NCBI GenBank assembly: GCA_036397995.1
Contig: DASWHX010000074.1
Location: forward strand, 1 to 28,966
Length of the DNA stretch: 28,966 nt
Reading direction: 5' to 3'
Source of the DNA: DASWHX01 sp036397995
Lineage (GTDB): Bacteria; Bacteroidota; Bacteroidia; Cytophagales; Cyclobacteriaceae
Shown here in pieces: positions 15,083 through 23,517 of the stretch. The notes beneath the pieces are model-generated. The model was not told the origin of the DNA. It was given only the letters and a program-made list of their open reading frames with translations, and made no database searches. The position numbers and the translations under genes were made by a program. Positions within the stretch are counted from its first letter, which is position 1; each line of letters begins with the position of its first letter.

Positions 15083-15730
15083 TCAGGGAGCAACCCGGTT
15101 AATTAACCAATTGTTATCTTTTTGCAGAGTATATTGAATCCTGTCATGCAAACGGTTTTCTCGTCCTTGCCAAAACTCAAACATATTTGGGACTAAAATA
15201 TACCCACCCCATTGAGCCGGTCTTGGAACTTCTTTATCATGAAAGCGTTTTTCCATTTCCTGGTTACGCTGCTCCAGAATTTCCCGGTTAGCAATTCGCT
15301 GACTCTGTGGTGAAGTCCATGCGCCAATCTGGCTTCCTCTTGGTCGCTCACGAAAATATGCATCACTTTCTTCAAAAGAGATCTTTTCAATAACACCTTC
15401 AATGCGCACCTGGCGTTCCAGTGAAACCCAGAAAAAATTTAATGCACCAAAGGGATTCTGTTCAATTTCCAGCCCTTTCTGACTTTGATAGTTTGTGTAG
15501 AAAACAAAACCGATGCCGCTTGTTTCTTTTAATAAAACGATTCTGGAAGAAGGTCTCCCATCAATAGTTGCGGTAGCAAGATTCATAGCCGTAGGTTCAA
15601 TGATGTTGGACTTTATGGCATCCTGCATCCATTCTTTAAATTGTACAAATGGATCTTCAGAAACAGAATTCTCATCTAACCTGCTGGAAGAATATTCTCT
15701 TCGAATTTTACCTATGTCTTGTTCGTCCAT
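15083..15730 (-). CDS. pdxH: Pyridoxamine/pyridoxine 5'-phosphate oxidase
   Basis: PdxH uses FMN and oxygen to convert pyridoxamine or pyridoxine 5'-phosphate to pyridoxal 5'-phosphate, the last step of B6 synthesis and salvage. The 215-residue protein has the family length. Visible motifs are the substrate and FMN region SSRIVLLKETSGIGFVFYTN, then SQKGLEIEQNPFGALNFFW, RQVRIEGVIEKI, the SQIGAWTSPQSQ segment, and the C-terminal signature WQGRENRLHDRI with its paired Arg residues. It is the first gene of a minus-strand pair with the glycosyltransferase and is divergent from miaE across 81 AT-rich bases. I see no consensus promoter there. Confidence 0.96.
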   Translation of the reverse strand: MDEQDIGKIRREYSSSRLDENSVSEDPFVQFKEWMQDAIKSNIIEPTAMNLATATIDGRPSSRIVLLKETSGIGFVFYTNYQSQKGLEIEQNPFGALNFFWVSLERQVRIEGVIEKISFEESDAYFRERPRGSQIGAWTSPQSQRIANREILEQRNQEMEKRFHDKEVPRPAQWGGYILVPNMFEFWQGRENRLHDRIQYTLQKDNNWLINRVAP

Positions 15731-15811
15731 CAGTTTTTTATCTAAATTAACTCATATATTTTTATGTGATAAAATTTTTATTTGAATTATTATTAGACAA
15801 TTAAATTTCCC

Positions 15812-16396
15812 ATGAAATTAAGTATCGAATTAGTTGCAGGGAGTAAGAAAGATTGGTTAAAAGCAGTTCTAGATGATTTTGATTCCTTTCTTCAGGATCA
15901 TGCAAACTGCGAAAGGAAAGCATCTGCCATGGCATTAAGTTTTGTAGCAAAGTATCCGGATAGAAGAGAAATTATTCCCGAATTGATAGAAACGGCGATT
16001 GAAGAACTTGAACATTTCCAATCCGTTTATGCAATTATGACAAAAAGAGGGATATCATTACCAGGGGAAATGGGGCAGGATTATTATATAAGAAAATTAT
16101 TGGAATATTGCCGTAATGGGAGAAATGAAAGGTTTTTAGACAGACTCTTGCTAGCATCCATAGTTGAATGCAGAGGGGCTGAGAGGTTTAGACTGATATA
16201 TGAAAATATTGAGGATCCTGATTTGAAAGACTTTTACCATAATCTTTGGGCCTCCGAAGCAAAACATGGCAATATTTTTGTAAAAATGTCATTGCTTTAT
16301 TTCAATAAAAGTGAGGTTTATGCACGACTTGGGGAATTAAACGAAATAGAATCTCAGGTTTTGGATACTTTACCCGTAAAAGCTGCTTTACATTGA
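15812..16396 (+). CDS. miaE: tRNA-(ms2io6A37) hydroxylase-type enzyme MiaE
   Basis: MiaE is a di-iron enzyme that hydroxylates the isopentenyl group of ms2i6A at position 37 of tRNAs reading codons that start with U. The 194-residue protein is all-helical, like ferritin-type di-iron enzymes, with Glu and His ligands visible in CERKASAMALSF, AIEELEHFQSVYAIM, ECRGAERFRLIYE and ASEAKHGNIF. These four helices give the EXXH pairs (EELEH and EAKH) that define the family. Two bases separate its stop from the yqgE start, so the pair is probably co-transcribed. The enzyme needs oxygen and iron, which fits an aerobic host. Confidence 0.92.
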   Translation: MKLSIELVAGSKKDWLKAVLDDFDSFLQDHANCERKASAMALSFVAKYPDRREIIPELIETAIEELEHFQSVYAIMTKRGISLPGEMGQDYYIRKLLEYCRNGRNERFLDRLLLASIVECRGAERFRLIYENIEDPDLKDFYHNLWASEAKHGNIFVKMSLLYFNKSEVYARLGELNEIESQVLDTLPVKAALH

Positions 16397-16398
16397 TT

Positions 16399-16980
16399 AT
16401 GAATGAATATTTTGATTATAAGAATAATGTATTACCACAAAAAGGGAGATTATTGATTTCAGAACCCTATTTATTGGATCCTAATTTTGAAAGAACTGTT
16501 ATTCTATTGTGCGAACATAATGAAGAGGGTTCATTTGGATTTGTAATAAACAAGCCAAGCTCACTAAAATTTGAAGAAGTGGTAGAAGGAGTGTCCGGTT
16601 TTAATGAGAATCTTTATGTTGGCGGACCCGTTCAACAGGATACATTGCACTTTATTCATTGTGAACCTGAATTGGTTGAAGGTGGGATCGAAATTGATAA
16701 AGGGCTATTTTGGGGAGGAGATTTTGAAAAAATATTAACTCTTATTGATATAAAAAAGGTTGATTCAGAGCGATTTAGATTTTTTATAGGTTATTCAGGA
16801 TGGTCACCCGGGCAACTCGAAAAGGAAATTGAAGAGAATTCCTGGATAGTATCTCCTGGCTTGAAAGCTGATTTATTGTTTACAGCAAATTCGGATGATC
16901 TTTGGAAATTAGCATTAAATCAACTTGGTGGGAGGTTTAAAATATATTCAAACTACCCTGTTAACCCCAGGCTTAATTAA
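16399..16980 (+). CDS. yqgE: YqgE/AlgH family protein
   Basis: This 193-residue protein matches the YqgE/AlgH family, whose biochemical function is unsettled; the name AlgH comes from an alginate-regulation phenotype in Pseudomonas. Hallmarks are GRLLISEPYLLDPNFERTVI near the N-terminus, HNEEGSFGFVINKPS, the glycine-rich NLYVGGPVQQDTLHFIH and FFIGYSGWSPGQLEKEI. I take the ATG at 16399 rather than the upstream TTG at 16393, which would overlap miaE. It follows miaE by two bases and precedes the DUF349 gene by 36 bases, so all three could share a transcript. Confidence 0.93.
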   Translation: MNEYFDYKNNVLPQKGRLLISEPYLLDPNFERTVILLCEHNEEGSFGFVINKPSSLKFEEVVEGVSGFNENLYVGGPVQQDTLHFIHCEPELVEGGIEIDKGLFWGGDFEKILTLIDIKKVDSERFRFFIGYSGWSPGQLEKEIEENSWIVSPGLKADLLFTANSDDLWKLALNQLGGRFKIYSNYPVNPRLN

Positions 16981-17016
16981 TATTTTTGAATATTGAATGG
17001 TTGCAAACCAGAAGAC

Positions 17017-18981
17017 ATGAATAGCGAGCGTAACATTATAGAGGAACTGGATAAGTCAGAAACCGGTGAATCTGTTCAGTCCGAAAATTCGGATCAAGGA
17101 AAGGAAGCTGAATCCAATCCCAATGCCCATCAACCGGTAATGGAAAAAGGCGGTAGTGAAAATTCCAAAAAAGATGACACTGCCCCTGAATTGGATAATC
17201 AGGTTAACTCAGATGAACGTCCTGAAGAGGACCATGAGGAGCATGACGAATATGCTCATGATGATCATGAATCGGAGAGTATAAATTACAGTAAACTTAC
17301 CAAGCCTGAGATATTACAGCTTCTTGAAGACCTTGAAAAATCTCCTGATCTTATGGCGGCGGATAAAGTTGCCAATTTCCTCAAATCCAGAATGGGTGAT
17401 ATTATTGATCGCGAACGGTCGGACGCCCTGGAAAAATTTATTGATGAAGAAGGTTCGGAATCAGAATTTGAATTTCCTCAGGATAAAGTATCCATAAAAT
17501 TTGAAGCCACATACCGGCTGCTGAAAGACCGCAAGCGGAAATATCTGCGTGAGTTGGATCAGGTTAAAGAAAAGAATCATGAGAAAGCAATTCAAACCCT
17601 GGAAAAGCTCAGGCAATTTGTTGATTCTGATGAAAGCAGTTCAAGCTTCAGCGCGTTTAAGGATATTCAAAAAGTGTGGAAAGAAATTGGTCCATTACCA
17701 AAAGGCCAGGTTAAGAATTTATGGGCGAACTATAATGCTTTAGTTAATTTATTTTATGATAAGCGAAGCATTTACTTTGAATTAAAGGAGCTTGACAGGA
17801 AGAAAAATCTGGAAGCTAAACTGGAACTGTGCCAAAAAGCCACGCAACTTGCCAAAGACGGGAACCTCAAAAAAGCCATTATTGAATTAAATGATCTCCA
17901 CAACGAATTCAAGCATATTGGCCCGGTTCCCCCGGAGGAACAGGAAAGTTTGTGGAAAAGATTTAAATCTGCATCGGATGAAATCTATGCAAGAAGGAAA
18001 GAGCATTACCAGCAATTTAAGGCAGTCCAGAAAGATAACCTGGTAAAGAAAGATCAGCTAATTGAAAAAATGAAATCCTTTACGGAGTTTTCATCTGAAT
18101 TAATCAAGGACTGGAACCATAAGACGAAGGAAATCCTGCAAATTCAAAAAGAGTGGGAAGCGACAGGGGGAGTGCCCAGGGAAAATTCCAAAGATATTAA
18201 TAAACACTTTTGGTCACATTTTAAAGAATTTTTCAAGAACAAGAATAGATTCTTTAAAGAGCTTGAGGATAAGAGGGAAGAAAATCTTAAGGCAAAGGAA
18301 GATTTGGTTGGTAAAGTTCAGGAATTAATTTCATCAAAGGATTTGGAGAAAACTGCTGATCAGATAAAATCATTTCAGAAAAAATGGAAAGAAGTAGGGC
18401 CGGTCCCAGAGAAGAAGCGGCAGCAGGTTTTTGATAAATTTAAAGCGGCTTGCGATGAGTTTTTTGATAAAAGAAGGTCCAGTCATAAGGAAGCCTTAAA
18501 ACAATATGAAGCCAATCTGGAAAGGAAAAAAGAAATAATTTCAGAAATAAAACGAATGGCAGCTGAGAAATCTTCAGACCTTACAAAACTTGACCAACTT
18601 AAGCAGGAGTTTGATCAGATAGGATTTGTTCCCCGGAATGCAATAAACTCAACGAAGTCTGAATTTTCAAAGGCTGTAGAAAATTTTATCAGGAATGCTA
18701 ATATTGAAGATGATAAGAAAGAAGAAATTCTTATTGAAGCGGAATTTTCACAAATCAAGAATGATCCTCAATCGGTCAGGAAGCTTCATCAAAAAGAGCA
18801 GTCTTTGCGCCGGCAAATATATCAGGTTGAAAATGACATTAACCTCATGAAAACCAATATGGAATATTTTGCTGAATCCAGGAACGCTCGTTTACTCAAA
18901 GATCAGTTCAATGAGAAGATAACTACAGCTACTGATGAACTTACCAGATTGAAGAAGCAACTCCGGATACTTCGTTCATAG
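17017..18981 (+). CDS. DUF349 repeat protein with five repeats
   Basis: This 654-residue protein is rich in Lys and Glu. A disordered acidic N-terminus (about residues 1-95, with the His/Asp/Glu cluster EEDHEEHDEYAHDDHE) is followed by tandem DUF349 helical repeats. Five repeat starts are visible: WKEIGPLPKGQVKNLW, FKHIGPVPPEEQESLW, WEATGGVPRENSKDIN, WKEVGPVPEKKRQQVF and FDQIGFVPRNAINSTK. Each is followed by a long charged helix. The C-terminus is a coiled coil (YQVENDINLMKTNMEYF onward). The first in-frame ATG with a sensible context is at 17017; an upstream TTG at 16993 adds eight residues. No enzyme motif is present, so a scaffold or nucleic-acid-related role is only a guess. Transcription meets the convergent lipoprotein gene 12 bases after its stop. 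Confidence 0.88.
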   Translation: MNSERNIIEELDKSETGESVQSENSDQGKEAESNPNAHQPVMEKGGSENSKKDDTAPELDNQVNSDERPEEDHEEHDEYAHDDHESESINYSKLTKPEILQLLEDLEKSPDLMAADKVANFLKSRMGDIIDRERSDALEKFIDEEGSESEFEFPQDKVSIKFEATYRLLKDRKRKYLRELDQVKEKNHEKAIQTLEKLRQFVDSDESSSSFSAFKDIQKVWKEIGPLPKGQVKNLWANYNALVNLFYDKRSIYFELKELDRKKNLEAKLELCQKATQLAKDGNLKKAIIELNDLHNEFKHIGPVPPEEQESLWKRFKSASDEIYARRKEHYQQFKAVQKDNLVKKDQLIEKMKSFTEFSSELIKDWNHKTKEILQIQKEWEATGGVPRENSKDINKHFWSHFKEFFKNKNRFFKELEDKREENLKAKEDLVGKVQELISSKDLEKTADQIKSFQKKWKEVGPVPEKKRQQVFDKFKAACDEFFDKRRSSHKEALKQYEANLERKKEIISEIKRMAAEKSSDLTKLDQLKQEFDQIGFVPRNAINSTKSEFSKAVENFIRNANIEDDKKEEILIEAEFSQIKNDPQSVRKLHQKEQSLRRQIYQVENDINLMKTNMEYFAESRNARLLKDQFNEKITTATDELTRLKKQLRILRS

Positions 18982-18986
18982 AAGTA
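18968..18986. terminator. Weak hairpin between convergent genes
   Basis: TACTTC at 18968-18973 pairs with GAAGTA at 18981-18986 around a seven-base loop, spanning the DUF349 stop codon. No T-run follows on the plus strand. It may be a weak bidirectional terminator or chance. Confidence 0.2.
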
Positions 18987-18993
18987 GCCGCAA

Positions 18994-19752
18994 TTATCTC
19001 ACGGCAAAATTATCGTAGAAATATTCAGCGCGCAGCAGCGGGTTATTACGGGCAGTGTCTGTCACAAAGTGGCTATATCTGTGATGTGGAAAGACCAAAT
19101 CCATTGTGCTGTCATAGGATTCATTTCGGATATAACTTATCCTTCCCTGGTGATCCACCAGGTATCCGGAAAGAAGTGAAGTTTCTTCGTCAAAATAAAA
19201 CCACCAGATATCATGCTCTGCGCCAGGTTCGACTCCTATGTTGAAAGTAACTTTTACTACATCTACCACTGTGGTGTCGTCTAGTTGGTCTTTCCCTACA
19301 TAACGTAAATTAGCTCCCGGATCAAATAGTCTCCAGGGCTGAAAAAGGACATAATGAGAGGACAGATAAGTGACGCTGGCTTCAAATATCGATGCGCTGT
19401 CAAGCTGAGGTACGTTATCTACAATTTTCAATGCACCAACATCATCGTAGGTGATCCTGTAAATGTGGTCGGTGGACCAGGTAATATTGCCACCAAACTC
19501 CGGTTTAAACCTGTAATTATGAATTTGAATTATTTTTGATTCTACCTCGCCGGAAGAATCATACATTATAATACTCTTGTCATAATCAAGTTCTTCCATT
19601 TGAATCCAAAGGTCATAGCCTCCATGTGCGATAATGGAATTCCGGATTATGGTAACAGCGGGGTTTTCATCTTTTTTAGTTTGAACCTTAGAGTCGCACT
19701 CAATTAAGGCAAATACTAGGCAAAGCAGAAAAATGTTTTTTAGTTTTCTCAT
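18994..19752 (-). CDS. Lipoprotein of unknown function
   Basis: This 252-residue protein begins with a lipoprotein signal peptide: MRKLKN, a hydrophobic core, then ALIEC with the lipid-modified Cys at residue 19. The mature part has a first helix including IIAHGGYDLWIQMEEL, like the HGG-x-x-x-W start of the DUF6503-type outer-membrane lipoproteins of Bacteroidota, followed by a series of alternating strands (about 60-245) suggesting a LolA/LppX-like half-barrel. That assignment is from memory and not certain. The gene stands alone between the convergent DUF349 gene and the ProX-like gene upstream. A consensus promoter lies within a few bases of its ATG, which would make the mRNA nearly leaderless. 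Confidence 0.8.
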   Translation of the reverse strand: MRKLKNIFLLCLVFALIECDSKVQTKKDENPAVTIIRNSIIAHGGYDLWIQMEELDYDKSIIMYDSSGEVESKIIQIHNYRFKPEFGGNITWSTDHIYRITYDDVGALKIVDNVPQLDSASIFEASVTYLSSHYVLFQPWRLFDPGANLRYVGKDQLDDTTVVDVVKVTFNIGVEPGAEHDIWWFYFDEETSLLSGYLVDHQGRISYIRNESYDSTMDLVFPHHRYSHFVTDTARNNPLLRAEYFYDNFAVR

Positions 19753-19756
19753 GGCC

Positions 19757-19787
19757 CAAAAATAGTTTTCGATCTTTAAATAAACAA
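19757..19787 (-). promoter_or_regulatory. Consensus promoter immediately before the lipoprotein start
   Basis: On the minus strand TTG (19787-19785) and TATTTTTG (19764-19757) fit the Bacteroidota promoter with a 20-base spacer. The -7 element ends five bases before the A of the ATG at 19752. The implied start point is within a base or two of that codon. Confidence 0.5.
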
Positions 19788-19908
19788 TTAGTGCATAGCA
19801 GCTTTATAGAATCAACAATTAAGAAGTCTTTTGCTTAATTCACCTGACGTTTCTGAAACTGGATCATAATCATTTCCAATCAGGCGACGTCAAACTGTTA
19901 ATCAGATG

Positions 19909-20391
19909 CTATGCTATAATTTGAACTTCATGACCAATAATAGCCAGATACTTTCTAAACATAGCATTTGAAATCTCCAGCGATGCCGTATTCCGGTTAG
20001 GATGAAACTTTATTATTGCTGCATCAAATATTTTTTTATGAATGTACAATTCAACGATTTTATCCTGATCATTTATAAGCCCGAAAGGTGAAACCGAGCC
20101 AGGTTCAAGTCCAAGTAAGTCCACCAGATTTTTCGAATTAGCAAAACTTAGCCTTTTCTCACCGACTTTCGATGCGAATTCTTTCAAATCAGCCTTTTCT
20201 GAAGCCGGAAGAATTAGCAGAAAAAATCGTTTGTCTTTCTGATCTTTAACCAGTAAATTCTTGCAATCCAATCCGGGAATGTGAGAAGTGTGAACAGTTG
20301 CTTCTTCAGTAGTATATACGGCAGGGTGTTCATGCAGCTTAAATTCTATCTGATGTTTATTCAGAAATTCATCAATACTAACACCGGGCAT
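19909..20391 (-). CDS. Prolyl-tRNA editing deacylase, ProX/YbaK family
   Basis: This 160-residue protein belongs to the YbaK/ProX family of free-standing editing domains, which hydrolyse mischarged aminoacyl-tRNAs, typically Ala-tRNA(Pro). Family features are the N-terminal HEHPAVYTTEEATVH, the phosphate-contacting CKNLLVKDQKDKRFFLLIL, KVGEKRLSFANSKNLVDLLG, then LEPGSVSPFGLIND, which includes the conserved Gly-Ser-Val-Ser-Pro-Phe-Gly loop. The C-terminal strand FHPNRNTASLEIS is also typical. The length is normal for ProX. It starts 30 bases after the stop of the large propeller protein gene on the same strand and may be read from that transcript. Family is confident; the amino acid edited is inferred. 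Confidence 0.88.
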   Translation of the reverse strand: MPGVSIDEFLNKHQIEFKLHEHPAVYTTEEATVHTSHIPGLDCKNLLVKDQKDKRFFLLILPASEKADLKEFASKVGEKRLSFANSKNLVDLLGLEPGSVSPFGLINDQDKIVELYIHKKIFDAAIIKFHPNRNTASLEISNAMFRKYLAIIGHEVQIIA

Positions 20392-20421
20392 TATTCATAA
20401 TTTAGTACTCATAACCGGATT

Positions 20422-23280
20422 CTAATTTTCTTTCAAAATTGGATCCTCACGGATAGTCAGAATTTTTCTTTCTTCCTTGCCGTCAACTTTTAATACCACC
20501 TCATAAGTTCCCGCTTCTCCGGTGGGTATGCCATAAGAATCATCAATTCCCAAATTAAAAATTCTGTTAATAAACTGAACGTTCGCTCTTTTCTGACGAT
20601 AGTTTTGCGCATTCAGATATCGCTGGTAAATGTTGTTATTAGCCATTCCCGGATTTGTTTGAATTAAGACTTCAAAAATTGCATCTAAAGTTTTTTGCTG
20701 TTCCTCAGTATATGGTTCTGAATCAAATTCCCGATCCCACTTAAATTTATTTATCCCACGAACTACTTTCACCGGCCGGGTAATTTTTTGACCCTTTACA
20801 TTTGAAATAATAATTTCAGCCTTTGCAGACGTATCAATATCACCCAAATAATAATACAGTAAAGCATCAACCTCATACCGGGCCCGGGGCAAAGAAGAAG
20901 TGGGTCTGATTTCTTCCGGGTTTTCACCACCATACCAAAAGTGTCCGCGCTGCCCACCACGACTTGTATTCTCCCAAAGGGTGGCAACCGGTTGATCGAA
21001 AAGGTAAAATTCTTTCTGTTGAACTTCTGCAGTTAGTTGTTCAAGGGCGTGCATGTTATCCATGATCCATAAACTTCGGCCATGAGTTCCAGCGATTAAG
21101 TCATGATCTCTGGGATGGAAAGCCAAATCATAAACTGAAACGGTGGGCATACCGGGCATAAACCGGAACCAATTCTTACCACGATCAATAGTGGCCCAAA
21201 TGCCGGTTTCCGTTCCAATTACTAATAAATTTTCATTCACCGGATTTTCCCTCACAACACGGATAACTTCTGTCTGAGGTAAATTTGCAGTAATGCTTGT
21301 CCAGTTCTTTCCGCCATTTTCAGTGACAAATAGATAGGGTTTGTTGTGGTCACTTCTATGACCATCAAATGAAAGATATGCTCTTTCCTTTTTAAATTGT
21401 GAAGCCTCAATTCGACTTACCCAGATTCCTTCCGGAACTCCCTTAAAATTCTTACGAAGCGAAGTCCATGATTTTCCGCCATCCCTGGTTATGTGCACTA
21501 GTCCGTCGTCCGTCCCGGCCCATAAAATGTTTTCATCCAAAGGTGAAATTGCCAGTGTAACAACTGTACAATGAGTTTCGGCTCCGGAATTGTCAGGAGT
21601 TAAGCCGCCACTAGCTCCAACTTTCGTCTTTTCCGGATCATTCGTGGTTAAATCCGGGCTAATAATTTCCCAGCTTTCTCCCCAGTTCGTTGATTTCAAT
21701 ATATGATTTCCAGCCAGGTACAAAATCTTTGATTTATGATCCATTTGAATTGGAGCGGACCAATTGAAACGAAAGGGGTTTCGGTTCGTCATCTGTTCAG
21801 CATTTAAAAACTGACTTGCATTGGTCACGTTCAATGGTGTTGGTCGCAGGCTTTCTATCCTGTGGGTTACCGGATCGTATTTATTAATGCCGCCATTTTC
21901 GGAGGAGGTAATTACCCTTCGCCAGTCATCAGGATCCACTTCAGTAAACATACCATCGCCCCAATGCACTTTCCAGTTACTATCATTAAGGATTCCTCGA
22001 ATATCCCTGGAAAAGCTTGCAGTTGCATAGAACCCGTTATCTTGCAGCCCACCATATACATAATAGGGATCGCGGTAATCGAAGGAGATGCGATAATATT
22101 GAGCAATGGGCAGGTTATCGAATAAAATAAATTTCTTGCCATGATCATGAGTCATAGAGAATCCTTTATCAGCGCCTAAATAATACCTGTCAGCATGTGT
22201 GGGATCAAGCCATAAGGCATGGAAGTCTCCGTGCACTTCTTCATCTGCACTTCCGTTTCTGAGATTCTTACCTCCATCGTCAGAAACCATGAAACGTGTA
22301 GTGAGTAAATATACCCTTAGGTCATTGAGAGGATTTATGCGGATTTGGCTGTAATAAAATGGCCGGTTGTTATAGGTATTTACGTATTTCCACGACTCGC
22401 CGCCATCTTCCGATCGGTATACTCCTGAACCTGGTATTGCCAATGTGTCGGTACGTTTTGCTTCAACCAGGGCCATTACAATTTTTGGGTTCTGCTGATA
22501 GATGGCTAATCCGATTCTGCCTGTACTGTCGGCAGGTAATCCGTTGGTTAATTTTTTCCAGGATTTACCTCCGTCAGTAGTTTTGAAAATACCTCCATTG
22601 GGTCCGCCACTATGAAAAGTCCAGGGTCTTCGAAGACGTTGGTAAAAAGAAACATACATAATCTGCGGATTGGCGGGATCGATAACCAGATCATTGCAGC
22701 CGGTTTTATTGTCAGCCGGCAAACCATTGTTGAGTTTAGACCAGGTCTTTCCGCCGTCAGCAGTTTTGAACAGTCCTCTATCCCCCGATTCACCCCATAA
22801 ATGACCGATAGCGCAAACACAAACTTCATCCGGTTTGTCCGGAATAGTAATTACCCTGGCAATCTGATGAGTCGAGTTTAGTCCCATGTTCTGAAATGAT
22901 TTACCACCATCAATGGATTTGAAAATGCCATCACCCCAGGAAACGCTGTTGCGATTATTGGCTTCCCCGGTTCCTATCCAGATAATAGATGGATCTTGCT
23001 GGTAAATAGCAATATCGCCTATAGAAGCGGTGGAATAATTATCAAATATGGGTGTCCAGGTAGTGCCCGCGTTGTCAGAATACCAAACACCGCCCGAGCC
23101 GGTGGCAACATACACTTTCTGGAAATCATTTTCGATTGCTTCAATATCAACCACGCGTCCTCCCTGGTTAGCGGGTCCCACATTGCGCCAACTATAAACA
23201 TTTGATAGGTTCTCCGGGGATTTTTGAGAAACACAAGGAATGGCAATAAAAAGTAGAATAACAGAAAACAGGTTTTTCAT
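20422..23280 (-). CDS. Secreted BNR/sortilin-type beta-propeller protein
   Basis: This 952-residue protein has a signal peptide (MKNLFSVILLFIAIPCVSQK) and two propeller regions built from BNR (Asp-box) motifs. Ten are visible between about residues 65 and 710: SDNAGTTW, SIDGGKSF, TADGGKTW, TTDGGKSW, SEDGGESW, SDDGGKNL, STNWGESW, TRDGGKSW, TENGGKNW and TIDRGKNW. This is the pattern of VPS10/sortilin-like exo-propellers, often annotated as glycosyl hydrolases although catalytic residues are seldom defined. After about residue 745 comes a different beta-rich region (FWYGGENPEEIRP onward) and a C-terminal segment ending near KVDGKEERKILTIRED, reminiscent of a beta-sandwich. There is no T9SS tail. 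Function and substrate are unknown. Confidence 0.85.
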   Translation of the reverse strand: MKNLFSVILLFIAIPCVSQKSPENLSNVYSWRNVGPANQGGRVVDIEAIENDFQKVYVATGSGGVWYSDNAGTTWTPIFDNYSTASIGDIAIYQQDPSIIWIGTGEANNRNSVSWGDGIFKSIDGGKSFQNMGLNSTHQIARVITIPDKPDEVCVCAIGHLWGESGDRGLFKTADGGKTWSKLNNGLPADNKTGCNDLVIDPANPQIMYVSFYQRLRRPWTFHSGGPNGGIFKTTDGGKSWKKLTNGLPADSTGRIGLAIYQQNPKIVMALVEAKRTDTLAIPGSGVYRSEDGGESWKYVNTYNNRPFYYSQIRINPLNDLRVYLLTTRFMVSDDGGKNLRNGSADEEVHGDFHALWLDPTHADRYYLGADKGFSMTHDHGKKFILFDNLPIAQYYRISFDYRDPYYVYGGLQDNGFYATASFSRDIRGILNDSNWKVHWGDGMFTEVDPDDWRRVITSSENGGINKYDPVTHRIESLRPTPLNVTNASQFLNAEQMTNRNPFRFNWSAPIQMDHKSKILYLAGNHILKSTNWGESWEIISPDLTTNDPEKTKVGASGGLTPDNSGAETHCTVVTLAISPLDENILWAGTDDGLVHITRDGGKSWTSLRKNFKGVPEGIWVSRIEASQFKKERAYLSFDGHRSDHNKPYLFVTENGGKNWTSITANLPQTEVIRVVRENPVNENLLVIGTETGIWATIDRGKNWFRFMPGMPTVSVYDLAFHPRDHDLIAGTHGRSLWIMDNMHALEQLTAEVQQKEFYLFDQPVATLWENTSRGGQRGHFWYGGENPEEIRPTSSLPRARYEVDALLYYYLGDIDTSAKAEIIISNVKGQKITRPVKVVRGINKFKWDREFDSEPYTEEQQKTLDAIFEVLIQTNPGMANNNIYQRYLNAQNYRQKRANVQFINRIFNLGIDDSYGIPTGEAGTYEVVLKVDGKEERKILTIREDPILKEN

Positions 23281-23517
23281 ACGTCTTGAAGTTAATTAGG
23301 AGAGAAGGTAAGTAATATCCGGCAAGGAATCAATTGGAATTTTATAAGCAGCGTCTTCTTTATTCTCGAAATCCAAGTTCAGCTTTTATTTTATTCTTTA
23401 AAGAAATACCTTACATCGGCATGAAAATTATTCAGGAAAGGATTCTCAAGTTATCCATGTTTGCATTCAATAATTTCATTTTAAGTAAAGGTTTTAAAAA
23501 ATTAATAACTTGTCCCT

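Noticed and set aside
19794..19914. Inverted repeat GCATAGCA / TGCTATGC flanking the gap between the lipoprotein and ProX-like genes
   Set aside because: Only eight bases long with over 100 bases between; expected by chance in a window of this size.
23447..23512. Inverted repeat CAAGTTAT / ATAACTTG ahead of the Crp/Fnr-like gene
   Set aside because: An eight-base match with 50 bases between does not stand out from chance, though it is close to the start codon.
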